Positions 1-10,448 of a stretch of 64,000 bases of DNA are shown in pieces. The notes under the pieces are model-generated. The model saw only the letters and a list, made by a program, of their open reading frames with translations. It was not told where the DNA came from and ran no database searches. The position numbers and the translations under genes were made by a program. How positions within the stretch are numbered: position 1 is the first letter of the stretch; each line of letters starts with the position of its first letter. Origin of the DNA: Mucidula mucida (taxonomy: Eukaryota > Basidiomycota > Agaricomycetes > Agaricales > Physalacriaceae); contig JADNYV010000152.1 in NCBI GenBank assembly GCA_015501055.1, positions 1-64,000 of the forward strand. Direction: 5' to 3'.

Positions 1-1822
1 CAACATCTGTCTGGACAGTGGTACCTTAATCAATGATCAACTCGGTGCAGAGGTACTCACCAAACGCTGACCTGAAGCCAAGCTCACGTCTTGGTTCAGG
101 GCTTTGTTCTCAAGGAGCCGTGGCGTCCCGAGTTAGTCGAATCCGAAGGCGAATCCAATAGCAAGGCAAAGAGGTCTGAATGCGAGTTACTTGGTCCAAC
201 AACGCTACACGAGGACGTCGTAATTGACGATATGGTGGATCGTACTGGGACGTTCATACGTGTGGGCAGCTTGCCGCCAGATGACGGACAAGAACCGGGA
301 ATGAGGCGTCTTCGGACGGAGAGCACAGAGCGTTTCCTACATGTCGCATCGACGGACGATGACGAGATTGACCGAATCACCACTGCTCGAGAGAGAGACT
401 ATGTTTCTCGAGCTCACACGCGCGTCATTATGTCGACTTTCGGCTGGCCGCTAACATCTTTCGCAACATTGAAAGAACTCTTCGTGGTGTTCTTGAACGG
501 AGTGCAAGGTATAATTGTTTCGTGTGTAACGACGTCTCTTTGACAATGACGGCTTGCAGGTCACGAATCTCTCTACGAGCACGGTCGTTTACACCGTGAT
601 ATCAGTGCAGGAAATGTCATGATCGCGTGCTGTCCAGGTGAAGGAGGGACGATTCTTTTGGCACCAAAGGGTGTCTTATTGACTTGGATCGCTCAACGCT
701 GGGAGCTCGAAATACCAAAACGCTCCCTTCGGTTCGAACTCGCAGAAAACTAATAACAAAGACACAAATGGCGTTCCTCTCCCCTCAGTCGTTTTCTATT
801 TCCAAGAACGTGAGAACTTTCCGGTGTCACTATCACTACAGCCGAGGTTATCTCCTCTGCGTATGATGTGCTCGGAGTTAACATCATCATTGACAACAAC
901 TATACGATCGCGGCCATCGAGTATAGTTTAGCATTCCCTCCCGCTCAAGAAGATCATATTATTACAACAGATCGGTTAGGATGGCACCGTGTATGTCTCA
1001 TTGGACATTTTGGTATTCACGCTCATAGATATAAAGGTTGAACGGAATTTCGACTTCAATCCTGCCGTGATTGAACCAGAGGATGGGGAACAGGACACTC
1101 ATAACGGATCAAGGACGGTCAGTCCCATCTTCTCAACCTTCAAATCCACGTTAATTTCATTCTTTCGTAGGGAACACCTCCTTATGCCAGCGCCGAAATC
1201 CTCGGACCTGTTCCGACCAAATATGGAACTGACTCAGCAGTACCATATCAAGATGCAATCCATGATATCGAGTCATTCTTGTGGATCTTGGTCAACATCT
1301 GCCTGATACGCAGTGGACCTAGCGGCGCCCGTCGTGCCGAGCTCACAGAACACGGAAATGTGCTGCGTAAAGTCGTCTATCGCGTCTTTAACAGTGATAA
1401 CGCCACGCTCGCGTTGAACAAGCACCGTCTTTTTGCCATCCCCAGTGACTTTGAAAAGGACATCATAGGCAATTTCCATCCCTACTTTCACCCTCTCAAG
1501 CCCCTCGTTCGTGAATGGTTCGGTCTTCTTCGCTTGGCATATACTCATCGCGAGTTATATGAATATCACACTCTTCACCGGAGGGTCATTACTCTGTTGG
1601 AGAAAACAATTGCAACGGTCCCTACCGAGGAGGATGAAGACATTGTGGAAAAGATACTGGACAAGCGACAGAAGGAGCTCGATGACATGTTTCAGCCTTC
1701 TGATACGTGAGTCGATTCCTGCGCACTTGGACTCGTCGCCGACTGCAACGACTTTGCGAACACATTCAAAACAACAGGTATCTCTCGGTTCACCGACACC
1801 TAAACGACAGAGGAATAAGTAG
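1..1822 (+). CDS. FunK1-type fungal protein kinase F1 (5' end outside window)
   Basis: This is a fungal-type (FunK1) kinase that enters the window already in progress. An exon at 2-52 ends at a GT donor and an intron to 99 leads into GFVLKEPWR, the kinase N-lobe. A second intron at 509-559 sits just before the catalytic loop LHRDISAGNVMIA, so the HRD Asp is present. LIDLDRS follows in place of DFG. After further introns, GTPPYASAEIL and the family signature HDIESFLWILVNIC appear at about 1150-1310. The C-terminus seems to be GSPTPKRQRNK with a stop at 1820-1822, but the last splice phase does not join cleanly by eye, so the 3' end is uncertain. Substrates of FunK1 kinases are unknown. Unlike most copies at 31-48 kb, this one keeps the canonical HRD. 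It is followed directly by a truncated copy of itself. Confidence 0.75.
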
Positions 1823-1869
1823 TTCCAGTATGATACCGTATTTTAAATATATCATCATCAATGCGACGC

Positions 1870-2545
1870 TACACATCAAAAGCTGATTCGGAATCAAGCC
1901 CGCGTCTTTGTTCAGGTCTTTTTTCTCAAGCAATCGTCCCGAATCAGCCAAGTCCAAAGGCGAACTACAACAAGGCAAAGGGGTCTCATTGCGAGTATTT
2001 TGGTCGAATAACGCCGTACGAGGACGCCATAATCGACGATATGGTGGATCGGACTGCAGGTCTCTGTGACAGCTTGCCGCCAGATGACAAACAAGAACCG
2101 GGAACGCAGCGTCCTCGGGCGGAGAGCGGAGAGCGTTCCCTACATGTCGCATCGACGGACAATGACGAGCTTGACCGAATCATCACTTCTCGAAAGAGAG
2201 ACTGGTTCTCGAGTTCACACGCGCTTATGTCGATCTATGGCTGGCCGCTGACATATCTTGCAACATTGAAAGAACTTCTCTTGGTGTTCTTGAATGGAGT
2301 ACAAGGTATGATTGCTTCGTGGTACGACGTCCCTCTACAATGATGACTTGCAGGTCATGAATATCTCCGTAACCGCGTGATACCAGTGCAGGAAATGTCA
2401 TCATCGCGTGCTGTTCAGGTGCAGGAACAGCGACTTCTTCCTGGACTCAAAGGGTGTCTTATTGACTTGTATGGCTCAAAGCTGGATCAAAAATGGTCGC
2501 CACCGGAAATCGGGATATCGTTCATGAGCAGATTTCAGGCCTTTA
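1870..2545 (+). pseudogene. Truncated tandem copy of FunK1 kinase F1 (F2)
   Basis: This is a partial duplicate of F1. Similarity begins inside the F1 intron (the segment before the acceptor at about 1918) and follows the exon with HEDVVIDDM-like and SIYGWPLTYLATLKELL-like stretches. The same intron lies before the catalytic loop. A deletion of about 13 bases just upstream of the loop shifts the frame, so RDTSAGNVIIA can be read only out of frame. Similarity ends soon after LIDLYGSKLD, and the C-lobe is missing. There is no start codon in a sensible context. It reads as a dead copy. Confidence 0.75.
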
Positions 2546-2564
2546 AAGGCTGAAGTGCAATACA

Positions 2565-3946
2565 GTGCATATCGCACTTTACGTTTCCTCTCTATTGTGT
2601 ACCTTGTCGCAGACCAACATTCTCATCTTTGGTGCAACTGGTACGTCACATCTCCTTGTGAACACTGGTACCAATCATACTGATATATTCCAATCAATAG
2701 GCTACGTTGCTGGAACCCTCCTTCTTCGCCTGCTCGAACTCCCACATGTATCCATTACAGTACTTGTTCGCAGCGCCGATAAGGCGAAAAAGCTTCGGAA
2801 GTTGAACCTTGGCCCTCTCAAGGTGGTTGAAGGTTCACCGACCACTGATGCTGCTCTTTTGGTTGATCTGCTCAAAGACACTGATCTCCTCATCGACTCT
2901 GTTAGTGTCCTCGCAATTGAGTATTCCTAACGACGTACTGACTTGTATAACCTCTTAGTACGACTGCGACGATCTCGTTGGAGCTCAGAACATTGCGGCC
3001 GCTCTGAGGAAATCGGAGAAGACCCCCCGTGTAATTCACGTTGTACGTTTGTTGCCTTATTGCATTTCGATGATAGTTAACACATAGTATCTCAGTCTGG
3101 CGCAGGTGTACTCTTGGATGATGCCCTAGGCCGCGATATACCCACCAAAGTTTGGGACGATGCGAATGTTGAAGAGATGGTGTCGCTTGAGATTACTCGC
3201 ATTCATCGTAACGTCGATCTAGAATTCCTCAAAGCAGATGAAGACGGTACGCATAGCACAGGTGGACGAACCATCTCACTCACAAGAATCCAGGCATGAT
3301 TTATTCCTATCTCGTCATTCCTGGCGGAATCTTCGCCCGTCCTAGCGGAGTACTAGTCGATGCAGGCATACAAGACCCCAACGGCCACCAATACTTATCC
3401 AGCGGTATGCCTCAGAATGTGATTGCCCTCCGCGAACCTGTCATGATTGGAGAAGGCCTTAATTACTCGGCGATTGTAGAACTTCACGAATGTCAGTGTC
3501 TTTTTGGCCTCGTTAACCCGACAACTGACCTGAACGCAGTCGTTGATTTTCTCGTACTCCTGGTCACCGAGCTTCTTTCGTCGGAGTGGGAACGAGTCCC
3601 GCACGGTAAAGAAGGGTACTTTTTCATAGAAAATGGCTCTGTCCAACTTCGCGAGGTTTCGCTAACCGCTGCGCGGGCAATGACTGGGAAAGTGGTTTCC
3701 AAGGGGCGCCCAATTACAGTGAAAGAGTTTACCGACTTGGGCCTCCCGGTGAGTATATGAAGCGCTGTTCCTTCTTGCCGAAGTTGAGTTTAATCATAGG
3801 AAATCGTTATGCATATCCTTGGCGGCAACAGCCACTGTGTCAGTACCCGAGCAAGACGACTGGGTTGGGCACCTGTGAAAGGGAAGGCAGAGTTCTTGAG
3901 GGAAGTTGAGGCATACACCCTGGAGAATGTAAACAAGAAGAAATAA
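2565..3946 (+). CDS. NmrA-like / atypical SDR NAD(P)-binding protein
   Basis: This is a Rossmann-fold protein whose dinucleotide-binding motif ILIFGATGYVAG spans the first intron (2641-2700). By eye the exons join cleanly across introns at 2901-2958, 3043-3095, 3247-3293, 3492-3539 and 3749-3799, ending with ENVNKKK and a stop at 3944-3946. The protein continues as VLVRSADKAKKLRKLNLGPL, then a region with a short SGAGVL stretch where SDRs keep substrate residues, and SYLVIPGGIF in the middle. The layout fits NmrA/HSCARG-like proteins, which act as NADP sensors or reductases; substrate and role cannot be told. The start is uncertain: ATG 2565 gives a hydrophobic 15-residue leader, and a short upstream exon is possible. 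It is intact, unlike its neighbours. Confidence 0.75.
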
Positions 3947-4840
3947 GGCGGATGTCAATGTAGATCTATCACGAGAGCCTACACATGCCAATATTGCGGC
4001 ATCTTGGAGTAATCAGCAAAGTACCATTTCGTCCGTTGGGTGATCGGAAGCGGGGCCACCAGCGTCTAGTCTAGGTACTGATGGGGGGCCCTTAGGAGAA
4101 CTGCCTCGGAGTTCGAAAAAGTAGTCGGCCCGAGTGGCATAGTCCTGCCACCTTCTCAAGCAAACCTCAAGTGCACTCTTGCTGGCCTGTCCTTTGACCT
4201 TTATTCGCCTTTAGAGACTATATGCACATGCTGATATCATCTTTGATCATGATAGGGACACCACCTTTATTTGTGGTAGGGAAAACCCTGTTAGAATGTC
4301 AAATACCTTGCCAACCCGTAGAAATATGCGAGAGTCGACTATACATTGCTATGTCGGTTACCACTGAGAATATATGTATTGAATGTTGGACTATGAATTT
4401 TGGGAAGACTGATAGGCTCGACACGACTTTCCGTCATTCACGAACAAGAACATATAATTATAGGCAGGCAATTATCCTGGGCAGGATCCTCACCATCAAA
4501 GGATGGCATTTTGAAGGCTATTGATACATCAGCAACGCGTATGAGGTCGTTCATCGATGTGAGCCAGGCCAGCTAAAGTCTTCCGCACAAAATGCCGAGG
4601 TGCCAAAAATGATGATGAGGCAGTTCTCATTGGGGTCCCCCATCAAACTCCAGACTCTATAGTAGAAGGAACAACTGTCTTCCTTCATCTCATAGAGTCT
4701 GAGTAACGAGACTAACCAGCGTTGTACATAGCTTCACACGAAAACGACATATCGGCGATAACAAGGAGCACATTATAAGACATTAATCCTCTGCTACTAT
4801 GGATTGGCTAGCCAGGTTGAATCGTGAAGTCAAAGTATTG
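3947..4840. other. Intergenic, no supported gene
   Basis: This is a stretch of about 900 bp of AT-richer sequence between the NmrA-like gene and the kinase remnant. The only open frames are short and lack family motifs or matching splice patterns. I see no repeat or RNA gene in it. Confidence 0.5.
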
Positions 4841-5115
4841 CTTCTTATAGGACTGTGATACTCAAGCTGCATTTGACGGTTCTACCACGCTCTCTTGAAT
4901 GGCCTTCCATGCTTGCAATCGACCGTCTTGGCTCACACGGCAATGTGGGGGAGATCCTGAGCGTTCCAAGGCTACGCGAGTCCTCTAGCACCTTCAAAGC
5001 CATGTTCTCTGCGAATAGCTTTGATATGTCTTCATGTCTCTGTGGCATGCATCATCATTTATGCAAGGCAACGTCATATATATTTGCAGCTCAACAAAGT
5101 TATGTGGTTGTCTTT

Positions 5116-5803
5116 TCAGATGTGACCATTCCACAGCTGGGAGACAAATTTATGATTGAGCGTGGCACGGCTTATTTTCCCCTTTACAGTCCGGAAGTCG
5201 CATAGAGCCTCCAAAGCGGAGGGCACACGCGCACCATGCAAACCCATCATCCTCTCCACAAATTGAACCCCTTCAGGAAACACATCCGGTACCATCTGTG
5301 TTGTCACACTTGTAAGTAGAAGAAAACGGCATAAGATGGCACACTCACTTGTATGTGGCGCTGCATCAGTGCTCCGAGAAAAAGAACGTCCACCTCAAAT
5401 GGGTTGCAAGTGGTACCTCTACCTTGTAGACCTCTTCTGAAGTCCAACCACAAATTATGCCGAAGGGGCGCATCCTCGAGCGCCATATTCAGAGGCACCA
5501 CCGAAGCAAACCCGTAGTCGATGAAGGCGAAGACACAGTCTTTATCAAGGTCAAAAATACCAAAATCAATCACATCGCCAGGAAGGACATTGACCAGAGT
5601 ATTTTGGCCCGAAATATCGCAGTGCGCAATGCGCTGTTCGTGACAGAACTCCAGAGCCTAAATTGAGGTCAGTAAAGAGAACGGCATGGTCTAGAGGATG
5701 TTCACCTCAAGAAGCTGCTCCCAGAGAAACATGGAATCCTCTATTGTCTTAAAGTGAATGTAGAAGGCGGATGTCCAGCTTGTGACGAGTAAACTAATGA
5801 GGA
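5116..5803 (-). pseudogene. Protein kinase fragment cut off at its 5' side by a hAT insertion
   Basis: On the minus strand an exon reading FYIHFKTIEDSMFLWEQLLE (about 5708-5795) splices to ALEFCHEQRIAHCDISGQN and then VIDFGIFDLDKDCVFAFIDYGFASV. These are a kinase catalytic loop with HCD in place of HRD and a DYG in place of DFG. A further exon (about 5120-5300) carries DVFPEGVQFVERMMGL and a possible C-lobe. This is a different kinase lineage from the FunK1 genes. The upstream N-lobe is absent: the coding sequence meets the left end of the hAT element at 5803-5811, and the sequence right of the element (9790-9907) does not clearly resume it. It is probably non-functional. The 3' end at 5116 is only the end of an open frame. 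Confidence 0.6.
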
Positions 5804-5810
5804 CAGAGGA

Positions 5811-8800
5811 ATAGGGAATAGTGCGGGAGGATCCGCGGGTGTCGGGAGTGATACCCACGCCCATGCCTGTCGTGGGTTGACACCCGTACCTTATAGGTAC
5901 GGGTTGCGCGGGTTAACGAACCCACGGGTTCGCCCACGGTTTCACACACCAAGGAGTAGCGTATAGACCATTCATTTGTACACTATACATCGAAATCTAC
6001 ATATCTACGTCCATACCATCTGACTCCTCGTCGTCCGTTATATAAATTACATCAAAATCCTCTGGTAGCTCCACCTCTTTTGCAGACTTGTCCTTTGGCG
6101 GGACAATCGCCTCACACGTCACTGCCAGAATATCCTTCTCATCAATAAGGTCCATGAGACTCCAGGCACCGACACACATAAGTGCACGGATGCTCTGTGA
6201 GCTAAGGCGGTTGCGTTCCCAAGTGATGAGCCATCAAGCGCGGCTGAAGATATGCTTAACGGCAACCGAGGTAGCTAAATATTCATTAGTTATTTTGACT
6301 ACAACACGTCAACAATAGCACTTATCTAGAATGGAGTGGTAATCGAGGGCCATCTGCGCCAACCGTGGATAGGTGGTTTTCTTCTCGATCCACCACATAA
6401 TGACACCCTTTGGTGTAGCCTTCCGCGGGGCAGCAAGGTAAAGCTTGAGCTCATTGGTGTCCTCTGGTTCCGTGTCGGGGACCCAATGGCGCGCAAATCG
6501 ATTGTAAACCGGAGCCTGTGACTATATCAATAAGAGCTACATGTAATGGGAAGCTAACGACAGCGTACCTTGCCAGCTTTCTTCGGCAATGTTCTGGGGG
6601 GCTTTTTTGCTGTGGCAGCGCCGGCTGCACATATAACGAGTTCCTCGCGCGGTTCATACCACTTGCAATATGCTGTCCGAATTAATGTATGCGCATTGTT
6701 GATCCAGTCCTCGGGCCAGCTGTGTTTCTTGAAGTAATCAAATTTGTGCTCTGGATGCAGGACTAAATGACGAGGTTAGTATGATTTAATGTCAACGAGC
6801 AAAATACGCACTCATTGAGATGTGGTACACCTCGGAATCATCCATCAGATTATAGTACTTATTGAGTGTTTGCTTAGCAATGGTGATACTCGACTTGATG
6901 ATGTCGGAGAGGTGTATCTCCTTGAGGATCCGTTTGTTAGGATTGTTGGGGGTTGTTGACGGTGTCCTCAATGATGAAGTCGGTGAAAGCAGAGTTGATG
7001 TTATCCATCGCGGGAATTACCTCAGCAAGTGTCGGTTCGTCGCTCGAAAAGAAGAGGGTAGCATCCTTTAGGATCTGTGGAGATTCCATGAATAAGTAAG
7101 GGCAACACAATATAAAGCAAGAATAGCGCATGCGTAAAACCTCTGAAATCTCCTCAAGGATGCTCCACTCCTCTGGAGACAGCTCCAAATGATGAAGACC
7201 GTTAGACACCTTCGCCGTAAACTCCTCAATGTACTTGCGATACTTCAAACTGAACGCAATCATATCAAACATCGAGTTCCACCGTGTCTTGACGTTGCGT
7301 GGTATAAGCCGTTCAACAATCTTGTATTCGCGCAGAAGACATTTTCAAGCGGGCAGGAGAATTGTCAACGAGTTAATTATCTTGAAGGCGAGCGCACGAA
7401 GCTGCAACGGTGATGAGTGCAAGGAAAGAGGGAAGCGGGGACTTCGGAGCGTGTGTCAGACCCAATTGAATGGGTCTGACACACGCACATAATGGAAGCA
7501 AAGAAGGAAGACACACCTTTACGAGAGCCAACCAAATGGGCTTGACATCCTTAGCCAATTGCTCTCTCTCTGCATCTGTCAACTCCGGCAAGACATCAAT
7601 AAATCCTTCTAGGTTGTCCTCGCCTTCTTTGACCTCACCATCCGGCACCTCAATGTCGTCAAACTCGATGTCGTCTCCGCCCTCAAGTTCCCTCAAAGCA
7701 TCAATAGCGTCTTGCAGTGGGTCGTGTTTCTTTTTCGCTGCTTTTCCCTTTTTCTTACCTTTTTCAGTATCCTTACTCTTGTTGTCGTCGCTCTTCTTCT
7801 TTTTCTGGGGCGCTTCAAACAGCCTCAGAAATGCCTTAGCAATAAGGTTCATGGTGTGTGCAAAGCAGCGCGTGCGGCTCTCATCTCCTCAGAAGAAGTT
7901 CTCCAAGTCCTTGAGCTCAGTGGTAAAGGTGTCGTTGTTGAACGCATTGTCGCCAGTAAAGCTAAGGATCTGAATATCTGGTGAGCATTTACTGTCGCAG
8001 TTGTGGTGCCTACTGACCTTATGCTTGATACCAAACTCTTCTAGGACACGCTGGAATTCTGCCGCCAATGTTTTGCCGGTATGACTCTATTCATCGTATT
8101 CTGAGCCGAACTTGATACACAGTTTAGATAACAACTTACCTCAGGGACCTCAAGAAAATCAAGCAGCATGTTGACTGTCTCGCCGTTGATGATGAGATGA
8201 ATGATGATGGTGATGAATGTGCCATGGTTCTGGAAGGTCCACCCATCCATGGCGACGTTCAAATTGCCGTCATATTCCTACACAATCAAGGTGAGCTTGC
8301 AGAATATTTAACAGATTATATGCTTACTCTGAATATCTTTGACAGGCGCTGCCGCATTTTAGTGAAGACTTGCTTTGTATCTCGCAAGACCGTTGTGGGA
8401 TGGGGAATATAGTGTTTGGGGCGGCCATTTTTCATAAGGCTCTTGAAGCCTTGGTCTGCGATGATTGCGAAGGGCCAACAGTTCTCGGACACCCAACATA
8501 CACATTCCGCGCTGTGTAAGGTACATCAGTTAGCTGCTGAGAAGGGGAAGAGTACTTATCGTGTCTCGACAGGCGTGTGTGGGATTACAGAGAACAACAA
8601 ATTACCCTTATGACCGCTTGTCGCTGGAAAGAACGACTTGATCCCTTGACTGGGATGCTTTGCGTGTTCCTTGAGGGCATCGCGCATAGTCTTGTATATT
8701 GTGTTATTGGCAGCCTCGACCGCCTTCTTACCCCAGCATTTTATAGCATGAAGTCGGAGACGGCCTGACAAGTTGGCATCCTTTGAGTCTTGGTATCACC

Positions 8801-9781
8801 ACGTGTGGACGGAGCAGCCTCGCGCCCCACAAGGAAAGACATGTGCCTTTCGACCATCGTAATGGCCAACATACGCCTCGCCCAAGAAGGCGTATATCGG
8901 GGACCGCCAGCTCTTTCGCTTGTGATCTAGGCAACAGGTGAGTTATATTATTGTTACATGGCATTTAAGTACTTACCGAGCTCTTCCTGGTCAGTTAGGA
9001 CTCGCTTCTCCGTACGCCGAGGTCCCTGGGCTTCCTCCTCGTCATCGTTGACATTGATGTAGTCTTTGACCGTTGTTCTTCTTGACGTCGAGGCAGGTGC
9101 TGGCGGCGCAACTGGTGCTGTGTCCTTGTCAGTAGCAGTACCCGCCTTCTTCTTGAGCCGCCTTCTCTTTTTTGGGTTCAGTGGCGCACTACCGTCCTTG
9201 GCTTCATTGTTGCTATGGACACCGCCGCTGTTAAGGGCAAAGTAGTTGACAATTGTTGAGCCAGAAGCCTGTGGTTGAGGATGCGGCAGTGCATCTATCG
9301 ATGCAAGGTAAGCATTATGGCTCTGCATTGAACAAAAAAAAAACTAACCGCACAACAGGATTCCATTTTTTAGGAGTGTCCCACAACGACCCTCTCCTGC
9401 ATTGACACTGGTAGTACGGGAGCTCAATGCTGATGCCTTTGCGGATAGCTTACGCTTACGCTTTTCGCCGGCAGCGACAGGTGGGGGGGGAGTCTTCACG
9501 GGCAGGCATGTAGGTAGTAACTAAGAGATAATAATCTGTCAATTACTTGGCTATGAAATACTGTAGCCTCCTGTATAGTTTCAAGCCCCGTGTATATGTA
9601 AGACGGAGGCACCTCTTCCGCCTGCCAGAATCCAAAATAGCAGCACCTTCCTAAATAGGAAGTACGGGTTGTTGCGGGCGCAGTGGGCTGCCCACGGGTG
9701 TCAAGCTCACATCCCACACCCGTGCCCGCGCCAACCCGCACCCACAACCCACGCCAACCCACCAAACCCGTGCTATTCCTA
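5811..9781 (-). mobile_element. hAT-superfamily DNA transposon, decayed
   Basis: The element has imperfect inverted ends: the left end reads ATAGGGAATAGTGCGGG and the right end, reversed, TAGGAATAGCACGGG. Flanking 8-mers ACAGAGGA (5803-5810) and ACGGAGGA (9782-9789) match at 7 of 8 bases, the size expected of a hAT target duplication. Both subterminal regions (about 5820-5950 and 9650-9775) are rich in short CCCACGGGTG-like and GCGGGTT-like words, typical of transposase-binding clusters in agaric hAT elements. One degenerate transposase lies inside on the minus strand. The insertion sits directly against a kinase exon. Confidence 0.75.
5997..9328 (-). pseudogene. hAT transposase (BED-type zinc finger, RNase H-like core, dimerisation domain), broken
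   Basis: Read on the minus strand, the N-terminal part has a Lys/Arg-rich stretch near 9120-9180 and then a BED-finger-like segment with FPCGARGCSVHTW, a TGA stop, YQDSKDANLSGRLRLHAIKC (about 8730-8870). The catalytic core follows with EYDGNLNVAMDGWTFQNHG (about 8215-8280), a typical hAT stretch after the first catalytic Asp. NVKTRWNSMFDMIAF lies at about 7250-7300. The C-terminal dimerisation signature ATSVAVKHIFSRAW..RNRLSSQSIRALMCVGAW lies at about 6130-6275, and the protein ends GMDVDM with a stop at 5997-5999. In-frame stops and frameshifts in several places show it is dead. The coordinates cover only the recognisable span, and the start may lie up to about 9500. Confidence 0.7.
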
Positions 9782-9907
9782 ACGGAGGAACAGCCAATCA
9801 ATCAACGCACCATGGCATCACTGCAAAGACCAAACCACCCCATGTAACAAAGTCCAACACAGGGATAGTGTGATTTTGGGGATCTGAGCGTGCAGCTGGA
9901 GGAATTC

Positions 9908-10435
9908 TGTTAGCGACTGACTAAACCATGAGACTCAACCAGGTACCACAGCAAGAACTAAGGAAGAAAGTGTTCGTGTTCGTAAGACTAGGCTAGGCCA
10001 GGTGTATAAACGAGATCGGAACTAAAGTACAATGATACTACACTACTGCTTATATACTAGTAAGTCTGTGTTTGAGACTCCTTGTCCATACGCGTTTCCA
10101 CTAGGGATGCTCCACGCCCTTGACCCAGTGTGGTATGCTACTAGTCCGTGAAACCATTAAATACGAGTGGTATCTGCATGTAAGTAATAATACTGAAACG
10201 TCCATGTGTGCTACGAGTGTCGGCGGTGTGTATACAATAGGGAGTCCATGAGGTATCAGCATGTATGATGTCATCCATGTGTTGGACGTGTGTCCGACAT
10301 GAGTACGGCTTCGGTAATGAAAAGGAGTATGATCGGTGACGAAACAGATGATGAAACAGTCCGTTGGTTGATAAGACAAGCCCCCCGATAAGATATGATA
10401 AGATTGAAAATGTGAAAATATGGCGATTTATAACA
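9908..10435 (-). repeat. 3' LTR of the Ty3/gypsy element
   Basis: This is a direct repeat of 15959-16487, bounded by TGTTA and TAACA. It lies downstream of pol on the minus strand, directly after a polypurine tract. Confidence 0.9.
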
Positions 10436-10448
10436 TCACCCCCTCTTT
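10436..10448 (-). other. Polypurine tract
   Basis: Read on the minus strand, AAAGAGGGGGTGA abuts the 3' LTR. This is where plus-strand priming occurs in LTR retrotransposons. Confidence 0.7.

Noticed and set aside
4222..4524. 100-aa plus-strand frame in the intergenic region
   Set aside because: No homologous motif, no splice pattern, AT-rich; likely chance.
7470..7973. 167-aa Ser-rich plus-strand frame
   Set aside because: Antisense of the Lys/Asp-rich linker in the hAT transposase.
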